Below are positions 32,601 to 44,539 of a stretch of 64,000 bases of DNA, piece by piece. Numbering within the stretch: the first letter of the stretch is position 1; each line of letters opens with the position of its first letter. A program made the translations under genes and the position numbers. The stretch is from Podocnemis expansa (Eukaryota > Chordata > Testudines > Podocnemididae). The notes beneath the pieces are model-generated. The model saw only the letters and a list, made by a program, of their open reading frames with translations. It did no database searches and had not been told where the DNA came from. The stretch is taken from assembly GCA_007922195.1 (NCBI GenBank), contig ML681963.1:133121764-133185763 (forward strand), given 5' to 3'.

Positions 32601-35480
32601 GTGGCAGTAGTAGCTGCATTCCAGTGATTGACAAAGGGACTTCTGTTTGTGTGGAAGTATAAAGCACTATAGGATTCTTCAGAATAAAAGGTGCTGTATA
32701 ACTGTAAGTTGTTGTAGTAAGTCTACCTGGAAGGAAAGAAGAAATTCATAATGTGGGACAGAGTTCTTTCCAAGAATTAAAATTCAGACCATTATATCCC
32801 TTGACAAACCGTGTCTGAGGTCAAAAAGGAACACAGGACAGCCTGTTTAAAAAGCATTAGCGAATAACTGGCACTGTTAAGTGAAACAGTTAAGACAAAA
32901 TAAGAGATGAACGGATTCTTCACTTAAATTATGAAAATTATCCAAATTCAGATCACATACTAAGCATGGCCTGTCCTTATTCCCTCAGCTAGGCACAAGC
33001 TATCCCTAAGTAATTAATGTAGGTGAGCAGAATTGATTTTTCATAAAGATTCCATTAATTCCTCAATGTCATCATGTGTGGGGGATTGTTGCCTCTATAG
33101 CATGTTCCCCATTTTCCTTCTGTGAGGGTTTGGCATGGTCTGAGCTTTGGAAGGGGGAAAGATGGGGAGCTGTCTGTGATATTCCACTGCTATTTCTTCA
33201 AGACACAGAGGGATGTGGCACGAGTTAATGTATCCCAGTGGTGCATTAACATGAATTCTTTCCCCCCCATCGTATTTTGCAGCGTCTGTATGAGTGATGT
33301 TTCAGGAGGAGCTGCTGGCGCTATGGCTTCTGTAGAGCTGTATTTTCCAGGGACCAGCTGGAGCTAGTATGAAGCCAGGCAGCAGAGTGGAGTTCAGGAG
33401 TCTCCTTACTGACACTGCTTGCCTCCTGTAGATTCCAGGGACCTCATGGGTTTCAACCATGAGAAGAACTCTGGGTTCTTTTGCCAGGCAAGGGCAAACA
33501 ATGTCCCTTGACTCAGAGAAGAAAGAACAGGGAACTTCATCAATTTAGTGGGTAGGAATCTCTGTGACTGAAACTTTGCTCATCTTCATGGGGGTTATTC
33601 TGTTATGGTATGAATGAGGACCCCAAGTTAGTCTGGATAGAAAACCAGGATTAATCCCATGCCATGGAAAGTGATCTCAAGAGTTCAAGGCCTTTTTCAA
33701 ACTTCAGCTAAAAGATGGTTCCACCAGTTCCACCTTGCTTACCCAGGGATAGTCAACAGAACTGCAGCTCAAAGAGGCAAGCTGGGTAGTCAGAGGGCTA
33801 TTGTAAATCATAAGACATATGTGCATATCTGGAATGTATGTCATGCCCCGCAGTGAATATCAGTGGGCCTTCTTCAGATACATGTCTGGGGTACACCAAG
33901 GGTTACACATGTTAAAACCAGCTTCTGTTAGACATCGGCCAAACAAAATACTCTGACATGCATTATATTAAGCACGTTTTGCCACCTGGCCAAAGTTTTG
34001 CTGCCAAGTCATTCATTCAGGCCCTTGGTGTGAAAAAGATGTTTAGTAGTCAGTGGAGTACTATAGTGGGTAATAATTTATAAATTTCCATGATTTATTA
34101 TACTCCACCTAAAATGTCTGTTTATTGAGTGTTTTTAAAGACCCTTGTGCCCCTCCCCCACCTCATTAAAAGTACCAGTGATTTTGCCCCACTCCTATTT
34201 TTAATGGAAAATATTTATCCATGTTTTTTGCCTACAACACATCAGAGGTCTCAGCTGAAAAAAGGCAGCCTGGATCAGTACAGAACACAAGCCATCCATT
34301 TCTATGTACACTTACAGCATCACCCTCTATATCTATAGTATGCTCAGCCATCAGTCTAAGACTTATATGTTACAGAGCAAAAAAATTATAAACTTTCCTT
34401 GTATAAAATAAAGCTGTCAATTTCCTACTCTTTTGGTTTATTGAGAGTGACACAGTCAGCATTATCAATAAAACATGCCTCATATAAAAATATTTTAAAA
34501 AATTTAACTTAATTATGAAATATCACTTGTATTTTTTAAATGGAATTCAATAGCACTTCAGGGACATATTACATAGTAAGATTAAATAAATTCTGTTAAC
34601 AAAAGCCAGGCCCAATTTTAATTTCAGGGAATATGCTGTTACTATTATAGTTCTAGAGTGACTCAATAGGCAAGAAAGCTACTAGCTATAAAATAACAGA
34701 CTTAGTTTCCTCATTTACCTCCTCAGCAAGAAGAAATGTTTGTTGGTATTGCCAAATCTTACTAAAGTCACTCAAAATCATCCCATTGACTTCAATAAGA
34801 TAAACCCCCCCCTTTTTTTTTTTTTTGCATAAAGGCACTTCAGTAATACTAAACAGCCAATACACCCAGATTAATTTCTGGTATAATAATGTTAAAATAG
34901 TGGAATCATATCAAAGATTAATTTAGCCCAGTGATATTGAGTGTGCTCCTTTTACAGTGGCTTAAATCAATTTTAAGTGTTCAAAAATCATGCCATTTGT
35001 TTACTTATTAACGATTTCCTCCACCCTCATTTTTAATAGAAATCAGCCTGATCATTGTTATGGGAGGCGGTATCTATCCAAGTGATAACCAAAACCATAC
35101 GGCAAGGAGAGTACAACTTTGAAAACTTCTAACCGTGTAGCTGGAGTATACTTCTCCATTAAACATTCAAGGGAGCTCCACATGGCATTGAAGAGAAGAC
35201 TAGCTACCATTTAATGAAAATCAGTCCAGTAGAGTTTGACTATCATACCCACTGTTGCAAAGAGGTATGTATAACTTAGCTGCATCCGATGGGTACACTG
35301 AGAACATCCCCGCCTCATCCTCCTGGGACTTTGCTAGGGGAAAACAAAGTTAATCACAGTCAAAGCTCCACAGGATCTCAGCACTAGAGGCTTCTTGGGA
35401 AAGTTTTGAATTAGTGCATCTTTGGCAGTCTAATACTGCCTATCTTTGGGGTTGTGACAGACTATTCCAAATCATCAGTG
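29617..35480. other. About 5.9 kb with no supported gene
   Basis: I recognised no domain-bearing frame, RNA gene or complete transposon. A C8-T14 run lies at about 34805-34826. Short frames, for example minus 29873-30148 and 30689-31139 or plus 33122-33367, have no known motif. Confidence 0.4.
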
Positions 35481-35660
35481 GAGCAAAAGTTTGAGTGCTT
35501 TGTGCTGGAGCAGTTTCTTCTTTGTGATAAACTGAACAATTCAACTCTGTATCTAAACATATAACATTTTACTCCAGTCCTTGAAATCTTTAATGACTCA
35601 TTTTTGTGCCCTCTCCAAAGTTTTAATAATACACATTTTCTTCTCTTCACTCCAGTTCTC
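35481..35660 (-). mobile_element. Possible old CR1 fragment, antisense
   Basis: The plus-strand words TTTGTGCCCTCTCCAAAGTTTT and preceding sequence weakly resemble the antisense CR1 ORF2 segment usually reading CTGCACCCTCTCCAATTTT. The fragment is short and divergent. Confidence 0.3.
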
Positions 35661-36051
35661 ATGTTATTAAATAGAAAATAAAGTGGCAGATATCGCCACC
35701 TTTTAAAGTACTCTTGGGAATCAGTGCTACATTTCTAAATGGTTGTTATGTGATTTCATTCTATGTCATGCAGTAGGGTTACCACAGGTCCTCCAGGAGC
35801 TAAAAATGGTGGGAGGAGATCGGGGGTAAAGTAAGGGGGAATGCACCGGAACACAGTTCCAAGGCCCCTTATTTTTAGGCTGACAGCATTCCGGTGCCCC
35901 TAAAAATAGAGGGATGCACTGGAATGGTGCATTCCTGGGTGCCCCTAAAAATAGCATGAGCAGCCAGAACACAGCATTCTGGTGGCTCCACCTTAAGCCC
36001 TGCTCCTCCTTAAGTTCAGCCAGCAGAGAGCTGCGGCAGGCTGGGAGTTTG

Positions 36052-36089
<38 letters not shown>
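36052..36089. repeat. (AATC)n microsatellite
   Basis: About nine uninterrupted copies of CAAT/AATC. Confidence 0.9.
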
Positions 36090-36204
36090 TCTCCCCTTCA
36101 GGGCAAAGCAGCTTGTGGCCGGAAAGAGCTTCCAGCCAGTCAGGCAGTGTGCAAACAGCCAAGGTAAGGTATTTGGAGGGCGGGAGTGCTGGGGGTTGTG
36201 TGGG

Positions 36205-36525
36205 GCAGGGTGTGTGTGTGTGTGTGTAGAGGAGGTGGGTGGGAGTGGCTGTGTAGCAGAGGGTATGTAGCTGGGGTTGTGGTATGGCTGTTTGGTTGGG
36301 GTGGCTGTGGGGGGTGTAGCTGGGGGTGGGGTGGCTGTGGGGGGTATATCTGGAGGGGTGGGTTGGCTGCAGGGGGATGTGTAGCTGGGGAGGTGGGGTG
36401 GCTTTATGTGTGGGGGGTGTAGCTGGGGTGGGGTGGCTGTGTGCTGGGAGATGTGTAGCTGGGGGTGGGGTGGCTCTTTGTGTGAGGGTGTGTAGCTGGG
36501 AGGTGTAGTGGAGTGATAACTGATG
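36205..36525. repeat. G/T-rich minisatellite
   Basis: After a (TG)n run (about 36209-36227), units like GGGGTGGCTGTGGGGGGTGTAG recur with variation to about 36520. Long frames on both strands follow the repeat and are not genes. Confidence 0.75.
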
Positions 36526-36689
36526 CATGTGGCACGCAGAAGTGGTTGCAAATGCCTACCTGGGCTGGGGGGCAGTAGCCTGGGTGAGGGACCTGCATGA
36601 GGGTGGACCTAGACCAGTGTGAGGTTGGGTCTGGAAATTTAGGAGGGTTTCAGCCCACCCCAAATTATACTTTAACCCCTGAAGAAGAT

Positions 36690-39600
36690 TGACAAGTTTT
36701 TGAAACTGAAAACAACCAGAGGTATCATGCTGAGGCTTGCTTTATACCAGGCCCTTCTTTCTGTTCTAAGAACCAGACGTGCTCTTTTGTCAGAGGGGCT
36801 GCCCTGCTGTTGATTGCCTTCTTGATGTTTGGCTTCCTAAGAGTCCCATAAGCCTGATGGGAGAGTCTGCTTTGTTTAATGGGTGTTTAAATCTGTTTAT
36901 TGCTTTTATGTTTTCTCTGAAATACCTTTATCTGAAGAATAAATGTGCTTTCTTAGAAAAAGCTGTGTGGTAGGTCACAGCTGCTGACTATTCACTGTTC
37001 ATAGTACTCAAATGAATGCTGGTCGTTGGGTGGACTGCATTGCAGGGGATACCAGAGAGTAAGCTAGAAAGCTCTGCATCCATTATTACAGGAGTGTGAG
37101 ATATGTGTCCCAGCCCAGAGATAGGAAATTACTAGAGTCCTGAGACCTAGCTGGGGACTCTTGGAATAAAGCACCAAGAGGGCGATTACAGGTGTATTTT
37201 CTCGGAAATGGTGACACATATAAGAACAAGCAAGGGTTCCCAAATCATCCATAGACAACTAACAACTTAATTCTTCAAACAATTTAATATTATTCTTGAA
37301 CAGCCCTAAACTTATTAAACAGTGTTTTGTGGTGCAGAGAAAGTGTGCTAGGGTCAAGAGCTTCCTGAACTCTTAAAATTTCTATTCTTGCCACAAATAT
37401 ATTACTCCTAAAAGGTAGTCATTAAAAGAATTAATTTTTTCTTTATTATGCTGCAAACCAACATTACAGCCTATGGTCAGCAGTGGTTGAATTTGCATTG
37501 TCTTGAAAAAGTCATGCAATATGACATCATCTTTCTCAGAAACTCAATGCTCTGGATGTTCTATTATGCTGATGATGAAGAATGTGGATTGGCTAAGGGA
37601 CAACTTTTGTTCTTACAGGTTTCTGTGATAGCTTTGCCATTAACTCCAGTGGGAGCAGGACTGGGCCCTGTTTTAGTGAAAGGCTCCAAAGACTAGATCC
37701 TCAAAGGTATTTAGTTGTTTAATTTCCTCTGAAATCAGCTAGAATTACATGTCTAAATACTGTTGAGGGTCTGGAACTCGGTGACTTCAATAAGCTTTAG
37801 GTGAGACCCCAAAAAATTCTGGACAAGGTGTCTTTTTTGGAGAGAAGAAGGCTTTTGCTGTGCTGACCACCCTCCAAACCGAGGGGCAAATATGGTATTA
37901 CTTTTTCTTCATTTCCTCAGAATATGCTCTTAAATATAGTCCTTCCAGAAACAATGCCATCTGGCAGTGCTACTTATATGGCCTTGTGGCAGAACTACCT
38001 TCTGCAATCAGTCCATCCAGGATTGGTGAAAAACCATAGAAATTCCCATTGGGTTTGCCCACCTGTCAACAGTGGAATTATTTACTGTACAAGATACTAA
38101 TGGACAGATTTTTACATTGGTGGCAGGTGGTAACATTCTTGGCAGATCTCTTTAGTCATTACTTGCTTTTATGAATACCTATTATAAGAGCAGACACTCA
38201 GTTGTTTATACAGAACAACCCATTATTTCTGATAACAAATGCACACACTGTATGTAAATTTGTTTTTCAGACTTTCAGATATTTTTGTTTTCTTTTATTA
38301 TAAAACAAAGAGAAAGCAGGGCAGATCAATCCGTGTTGCTCTATAGATGCTAGTTTATTAAGCTATAATGTCAGAAGCTGTTGAAGGAGAATTAATGCTC
38401 ACTTTTATGACTTTCTTATGTCATAGCTTAAAAAATTGGTGTAAATATTCATCGTATGGCTTAATTGGTTTGATATACTGTAGCAACATGAGTGTAGTCA
38501 GATGCTTGTTATGTAGGTCTTCGTGTTGTTTCAAAGTCTTTATTATTATGACAGCAAAGTCTTGTTCATTAAAGTTTCACAATCCATTTTCATTAGGATG
38601 AAACTGATTCTGTAAATGAACAGTTGCTCTGGAAAATCAAACCCTTGCAGCTATCACAGGGGAGGTACAAAGTCTGTATTAATTATCAGGAATATGGTGT
38701 CGATCGAAGATGTTAATTGCCCTGATGGTTAGTTATTTGGGGAATTGCCATGCATTTCATGCAGGGATAATAAAAATGAATTTTTAAACAAAGAGATCTT
38801 AAAATAATATCTAATCTGTAGAGAATACCAACATCAAAGGCTTATCTCAAAGCTTTGAATTTATCTTTGTGGTCCAAAATGTTAAAGATGAATTGAACAG
38901 TATTTCAGTTGGTTCAAGTTTGTGAGAGGAAAACAAAACAAGAGTTAATTAACTGTTATTACAAACCTTTTCAACTTTAATTTGACTTTCAAATATTAGC
39001 ATTTATCTATGAACTATGCTTCTGGGTTTGACAAATTAGCTTTCACAGAACAAGTTTAATTAGGCTTCATTGTGCTTTTATGTCACTTTGCACAGCTCCA
39101 GACAATGAATGGATTAACTTATTAAAAGTCATATGTTTAAAAGAATTTGTTGAATGCTTAAAAGGTTGACAAAGTTGCAAAGCTTTTGCTAGTCAGAGGT
39201 GGGAAAGATGTATCCTGTTTAGATTTATAGGATGCATTCTTGCGGAGAACAGCTGGCACTGACATATAGAACCCTGCCTAGTTGTTGTCAGATACCTAGA
39301 GGCTATTCCACCCATATAGCACCCCAAGAAAGTGTGGGATGTATGTTTGCTACCAAAGCCTAATGCTTGCAAAAGCCAAGAAAGAGAGAGCTACAGGTTC
39401 ACACCACATGAACAGGTGGAATATGACTAGAAGACCTGGAAAAGTTCTCCATCTGAAATATAATTATCTCACTATGAACATGTGTGTCTGCAATACTTAA
39501 TTTATTTACTAGTAACTTCAGAGAGGTTCAATATTTATATCTAAGATATCATAAAAGAGGACAACATTTACAAGAGATTGATTTGATAGAACACTCACAG

Positions 39601-39755
39601 CTAAGAATGGTGAATTTTATAGGATTTATGCACATAGTTTCTAAACTGTTGTAAATGTTCTTGATGTAAATTATAATTATATATCCAACATCAGTATATT
39701 CACCATGAAGTACAGGAGTGGCACTACAATACAGCCAGACCATATATTTACCTAA
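36690..39755. other. No gene seen; AT-rich non-coding sequence
   Basis: No recognised repeat or coding domain. The part 38200-39200 is free of obvious repeats and could hold conserved non-coding sequence, but nothing visible proves that. Confidence 0.4.
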
Positions 39756-39759
39756 GACA

Positions 39760-40850
39760 GTTTATTTGAGGAGGCAGCAAAATTAGGGTAACCAGTATGA
39801 CCCAGGCCTCCTGGGATAACCTTCTGAATGTGCCAAAATCAGGGCAAGCTGCAAAACCATGGGCTAAATCCTCAAACCACTGATGGGTGGTACTTAAACC
39901 AGTCTCCCAGTCAGCAACAAAACATGCTTCTGATTCCCCACTCTGGTCATCAACAAGCATAACAGAATAGAAACAGCCCGCTTTTTGCACATCAGCTCCT
40001 ATGGTCCCTCCCAGCCACTGGGTCTCTTAAAGAAATAAATTTTCCTGACCCCAATGGGCCAGCCACCTCACCCAGAACAATATAGGCTTGGATCTTACCC
40101 AAATTACCACACTGACAGCCAATCCTTTAGTAACTACAACTAAAGGTTTAATATAAAAGGAAAACAAACAAAATATGAGAAATGTTAAAGGGTCAAAGTA
40201 AATCACATACATGCAAATGATTTAGAGTCCATAAAAAGCAAGTCCTTGAAGTATATGTAGTTTGCAGGTTAGTTCAATTCTTCTGGTATGCACCCAGCAG
40301 CTGGGTGGGTATCAATCCTTTGCTCAGTCCCAGAAGAATAGTTCCAGAGGAGGGTGTTGGTTGCAGACAGACTGAAGACTAAAGACAAAATGGAGATGGG
40401 GCTATGGCCTTTTATCACCTTTTGCTCTCACACACTCTTGGAATCCTTACCAAATCAAAATGGAGTTGAGTCACATGGGCAGTCTGGGTGACTAGCCGAA
40501 CAGGTTTCTTTCTGGGCCCACTGCAGCTGGAAGGTGTCTCAATCAATGGGCCACCAGGATGACAAAAGCCTTGCAGACACCCAGGCTGGTACCGCCTGGG
40601 GTCAAACAACCTGGAGTACAAACAAAACTAACACATTCTTAACATCCTTCACAGATATGACACCCACATACAAACCATACTATCATTCCCAGTAGATCAG
40701 AACCCTGCTACCATTACCAAACATGGTACACCACATATGGATCACCATAAACATGAATCATCAATATGAAAGATAACCACAAACAGTCCCTAAGACCCAG
40801 ACAGCATCACAACCAGATCTGCAGTTGAATGTTTGACCTCCATTGATTAT
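39760..40850 (-). mobile_element. Probable solitary LTR or LTR-element fragment, antisense
   Basis: On the minus strand a TATA-like GATAAAAGG (40409-40416) is followed by CCATCTCCATTTTGTC and later by ATTAAACC and AAATAAACT words, the order expected for U3-R-U5 of a retroviral-type LTR. I recall related sequence from turtles. Exact ends and a target duplication could not be fixed, and no gag/pol/env coding was seen. Confidence 0.4.
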
Positions 40851-41169
40851 ATCTGTCCCAGGCTCTGTCTACTCCCTACAGCATGCTATTTACTTCTCCC
40901 TAACTTCAGTCAAATCTTGCCATTGGTCCTTATCTATGAGATATCAGCAACTGGAACACAGCAGTGTCTACAGAAGAAATAGAACCAAAATGTGGTTTCA
41001 TGGGAGACCTTGACTGTAGGAAAGTGGAATGGTATATGACTGGGGAGGGAGATAGAAAACACATAGGTGTTAAAGAAAGAAATTTGTGACTCGTGAACGG
41101 GGCCTTTGGGAAAAATATGATATGTCTTTAGGTAATGGGACTTCTGTGGAAAGGGCATTATTGGTAAAG
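40851..41169. other. Flank of the Gmr1-like element; nothing recognised
   Basis: Short AT-rich stretch ending at the CACAG target site (41170-41174). Confidence 0.4.
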
Positions 41170-41270
41170 CACAGTGTAAAGCGGTGGCAAAACGGCTGCC
41201 CTCACAGGAGCCAAAGGGGCTGCCTCTGCAGAACTGCCAATCAAGCAGGAAGGGAAGAGGTGGGGCAGGA

Positions 41271-41280
41271 AGTATAAAAG
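41271..41280 (+). promoter_or_regulatory. TATA box of the 5' LTR
   Basis: AGTATAAAAG sits just upstream of GAGCTCAGTTCAGCC, where transcription would start. The 3' LTR copy (about 47361) has mutated to CATAAAAAA. Confidence 0.65.
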
Positions 41281-41605
41281 ACAGGCAGGGGAGCTCAGTT
41301 CAGCCCTGGCTGCTGGAGGTGAAGGATGGCTCCGCTCAGGCTCCGCAGCCTTGGCCCTTCCTCTGGCAGGGGAGACCTGGGCATACCCACCAACCTCCAG
41401 CCCTATACCAGGATGGCTGGCTTGGGCCTCCCATGGCGGGTGCCCACAGGGAAGACCACCCGCCACGAGAAATGGACAGACCGGGGCCCCCTGAAACATA
41501 GCGCCCTCTGGGTTACCTTGCGGACCCAGAGCGCTGGGAACTGCCCTCCATGCCAGCAGGTGAGGACCTGGAGGAACTGCCCCTTGCTCCCCCAACACAG
41601 ACCCC

Positions 41606-41905
41606 TTGGCAGGAGAGGACCTGGAGGAACTACCCCTGGACCTCGACCATGGGGAGCGACCGGAACTGCCCCCCGAGGAGATGGTCACCTCAGAACTTCC
41701 AGACCTGCCGCCACCAGATGCCTGGGAAGGTCTGTACTCCGTACCCCTCAGTGAGTACCCTGACGCCATAGAGGAGGGCGTAGACCAGGTACTGATGGGA
41801 GAGGGGGAGGGTAGTAGCCCAGGGAAAGTCTACCCCATACTGGGGTCAGCGTGTTGCGGTAGGAACCCCGCTGACCCCCCTGGCTGCACATCCGACCACT
41901 GCTAG
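41606..41905 (+). pseudogene. Acidic LTR-encoded ORF, 5' LTR copy, frameshifted
   Basis: Reads through the same residues as the 3' LTR copy (GEDLEELPLDL, PDAWEGLYS, VDQVLMGEGEG) and ends at the equivalent stop. Near 41585-41610 one base is missing compared with the 3' LTR, which removes the upstream LEELPLAP segment from the frame. It is probably a leader or accessory frame of the family, or a by-product of GC-rich composition. No known domain. Confidence 0.35.
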
Positions 41906-42135
41906 GGCCCTGGGCTGGGACACAGTGGAGTAGGGGGGGCCTGTGTCCCCCCTCCTGCTCTCCCCACTTCAATGGGACGTCGACCCCGAATATTCCCCTG
42001 ATCTCATTGGACCCTGATTGCAATGGGACTCGTTGACTGAATGCCCTGGTAAGGGCCCAGGTCTACGGGCAAACTGGTTTACCCGGCCCCTAGACTGCTA
42101 GTTGCCCCCTCGTGGGGCTAAAATGAACTACCGAC

Positions 42136-42611
42136 CAATGTTCCCTCTAAGGGGAGAGGGCAGCTGAGCAACTCCTGTTGCTTCTGCACTCCCCCCCCCC
42201 CCCCGGGGACGGCCGGCAGGCCCCCCCGCGCCGGGCAGCAGCCCCCTCCTCCTGGCATCACCCCCCACTCCCACTCGCCCCCCTCGATCCTGACAGCCCC
42301 CCCGCTCCCGTCGTCACCCCCCCACTTCCGGCGCCCCCCCCCAGCCCCCACAAACTTACCTAGGGGCTGGACTGGAGCGGCAGGGGCCAGCCATAACTCC
42401 TGGGCCAGAGAAGCTCTACGGAGCATGCTCAGATTTTCTGGGGATGCTCCGTTAGAGCTTCTCTGGGCGGGAGTTTTCAAAACTCCCTCCTCCACAAGAG
42501 CTCTATTGAAGGACTCTGGCTGCTGGCCGTGTGCTGTTGACAGTCTTCTCTGCGCTGGTGGCTGCAGCGGGCTGCGCTGCAGCATGCCAGCGCAGCTTAC
42601 AGGGAACATTG
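42136..42611. mobile_element. Non-autonomous hAT element inserted in the 5' LTR
   Basis: Termini CAATGTTCCCTCTAAG and, inverted, CAATGTTCCCTGTAAGCTG are flanked by CTACCGAC (42128-42135) and CTACCCAC (42612-42619), an 8-bp duplication with one change. The 3' LTR has no insertion at the equivalent site, so this insertion post-dates the retrotransposon. The interior is C-rich and contains an imperfect hairpin (42403-42468) around GAGCATGCTCAG. Confidence 0.9.
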
Positions 42612-42918
42612 CTACCCACCCCTTCCATTGGATGAAGGGCAGAGTTATAGGACCGCTTGAGCAAATAATTGCCTACCAGGAGGTGACCTGCTGGTGGGGT
42701 GGACCAAACGCACGCTTACACTTGATGGAGAGTGCAGGCACTCTTGCCTGAGAGAAACTGTCAGGTGAAGTCCCTGTAGGGTATACCCACTCCCCTGTTA
42801 GGAAGCAAGGTTTTGGGCCTAAGCAGTCTCTTGGACCGGTTCTTAGGTCCACCCCTTTGAAGGCGACACTGCCTTGGATGACCCGGGTGGTTGGGAGAGA
42901 AATTGTGCAAACTTGACG

Positions 42919-43737
42919 ATGGATATTGAGCAGCTCATTAAATGGTGGGCCGAGGTCCAGCAGCGCCAGCAGGCGACCCAGGTGCAACAGATGCAAGACC
43001 ACCAGATGACTCTACTGCAACAGCAGCAACAGTTTATGAAGCAAATGGAGAACCAGCTCCAGCAGACCCTCCGGCTCCTGGGAGATCAACAGGAGAAGGC
43101 TCTGGAGCGGTTGACTGCCGAGCTTGCCCGGCAACAGGCAGCCCCCGGGGCAGTCTTGGCTTCAGGGAACCTCCTGGCCTCCACCTTGCCGCTATGCCTG
43201 ATAAAAATTGGCCCAGACGATGACCCAGAAGCCTTCCTAATTATCTTTGAGAGGGTTGCAATGGCGGCGGGTTGGGCCCGCGACCAGTGGGCCACCCTGC
43301 TTGCCCCCTACTTAGCTGAGACAGCCCAGGTGGCGTACAGGGCACTGTCTGACCGAGAGGCCCAGGACTACACCGAGGTGAGGGCAGCGATCCTGGATGC
43401 CTTGGAGGTGACCCCAGAGACGTTCCTACACTGACTCCAGGCCAAAACTTACACTGAGGGGCCAGGCCACGAGCGGTAGCTCAGGAAGTAAAGGACCTCT
43501 GTGCATGTTGGCTCCAGCCGGAGTTACACACGGCCCACAAAGTGGTGGAGCAGGTGGCTTTGGAGCACTATATTCTTATTCTGCTTCCTCGTGGTTGGGC
43601 TTGGGTGTTGCGGCATCGCCTGACAAGACTGCAGAGTGCCATCAAACGGATGGAGGATTTCCTCACGGCCGAAACCCCACTCGGGCCCCCTCCCGACGCC
43701 AACACCCGTGCCCCAGACCACGAGGGCCTGAGGCACT
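42919..43737 (+). pseudogene. gag: gag remnant: coiled coil plus SCAN-like capsid
   Basis: The start is chosen at ATG 42919 (MDIEQLIKWW). An upstream in-frame ATG at 42874 is possible but less likely. Residues about 10-75 are glutamine-rich and likely a coiled coil. The capsid part begins near GPDDDPEAFLIIFERVA and is open to a TGA at 43432-43434. After that stop and a frame change the homologous protein continues in another frame (about 43455-43670), where WLQPELHT, LEHYILILLP and MEDFL follow the pattern of the SCAN domain (WLRPEVHT, LEQFL.ILP). In an intact element this protein would assemble the retrotransposon particle. This copy cannot. Confidence 0.8.
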
Positions 43738-44307
43738 GTGATGGGCCAAACTCCTAAGGGATCCCGGGTGGCCCACCTCACAGGGAGGATGACCCGGCCG
43801 GAGACTCCATATCGGCCTATCCCCCAGCTGTGGGTCAGGCTAGTGGGATGGGCATATGCTACACCGCCACGGGCCACCACAACGGGGGGTGTCACACCCC
43901 CAACATCCTGGACTCCCTTGGAACTGTCAGGAACAGCCCCCTGCTTTAAATGTGGACAATTTGGGCACTGGCAACACCAATGCCCCCCCAAGGACTGCGC
44001 ATTTGGCCAGGTCTTTTCCAGCGATGTCCGCCTCGGCCCAGGGATGGATACCCCTTTGACAGTCCCCGTCCAAATGGGGGGCAAATGCCTTACTGCCCTG
44101 GTGGACTCAGGGTGTGGTCAGACTTTGTTACGGCAGAGGCCCACCCTTAAGCTGGGGGACAATGCGAAGCAGATATCACTCCGGTGTATACATGGGGATA
44201 CTCGGACTTACCCCAGTATGATGGTCACCCTGACGATTAACAATGGCACCCATGATCTGGTGGTAGGCATAACCCCAGGACTGCCCTACCCAGTAATTCT
44301 AGGTTGA
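43738..44307 (+). pseudogene. gag-pol remnant: zinc knuckle and aspartic protease
   Basis: The zinc knuckle CFKCGQFGHWQHQC (C-x2-C-x4-H-x4-C; coding near 43943-43984) marks the nucleocapsid end of gag. The retropepsin motif ALVDSGCGQTLL (about 44093-44128) follows about 40 residues later in the same frame. The frame ends at a TGA (44305-44307) where the next homologous residue would be Trp. Protease and nucleocapsid share one frame here, as in gag-pro fusions. Confidence 0.8.
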
Positions 44308-44539
44308 GATTGGCCGGTTTTCTCCCAGGTCCTAGAGTCGGCAAGCCGTGCCCTTAGCGACCCCCAGCTGGCCCTAGGCAGCGAGACAGACAAGCCCGAG
44401 ATGGCCGACCAAGGGGGGGTCAGCCCCTTCTACCTCGCCGGAACCTGAGGAAGATCCTGAAGAGCCGGGCAGCAGTGAACCCCTCAACCATGATGACCCG
44501 GCCCGGGACTTCGGGCTGGCCCAGAGAGAAGACCTGTCC

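Larger units (their letters stand above)
35821..36681. mobile_element. Non-autonomous hAT-like element, sibling of 2526-3315
   Basis: The left end CGGGGGTAAAGTAAG and inverted right end CAGGGGTTAAAGTATAAT match the termini at 2526-3315, as do inner words such as CCCCTAAAAATAG and GGTGCATTCC. Flanks GAGGAGAT (35813-35820) and AAGAAGAT (36682-36689) look like a degraded 8-bp duplication. It contains an (AATC)n microsatellite and a G/T-rich minisatellite. Open frames are compositional artefacts. Confidence 0.7.
41175..42720 (+). repeat. 5' LTR (with hAT insertion)
   Basis: 1546 bp including a 476-bp hAT element and its 8-bp duplication, so about 1062 bp without them, compared with 1057 bp for the 3' LTR. 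A TATA box (TATAAAAG, 41273-41280) lies about 100 bp from the start, so U3 is short. Two LTR frames follow: one opening at ATG 41326 and an acidic one best seen at 41606-41905. A TGG that could start the primer-binding site occurs at 42725, four bases after the LTR, but I could not assign a tRNA. Confidence 0.9.

Noticed and set aside
36076..36551. His/Pro/Thr-rich minus-strand frames of 150 codons
   Set aside because: Direct translation of the G/T-rich minisatellite.
41158..41769. 203-codon minus-strand frame in the 5' LTR
   Set aside because: Antisense to the LTR and explained by GC-rich codon composition opposite the plus-strand frames. It extends past the LTR start.
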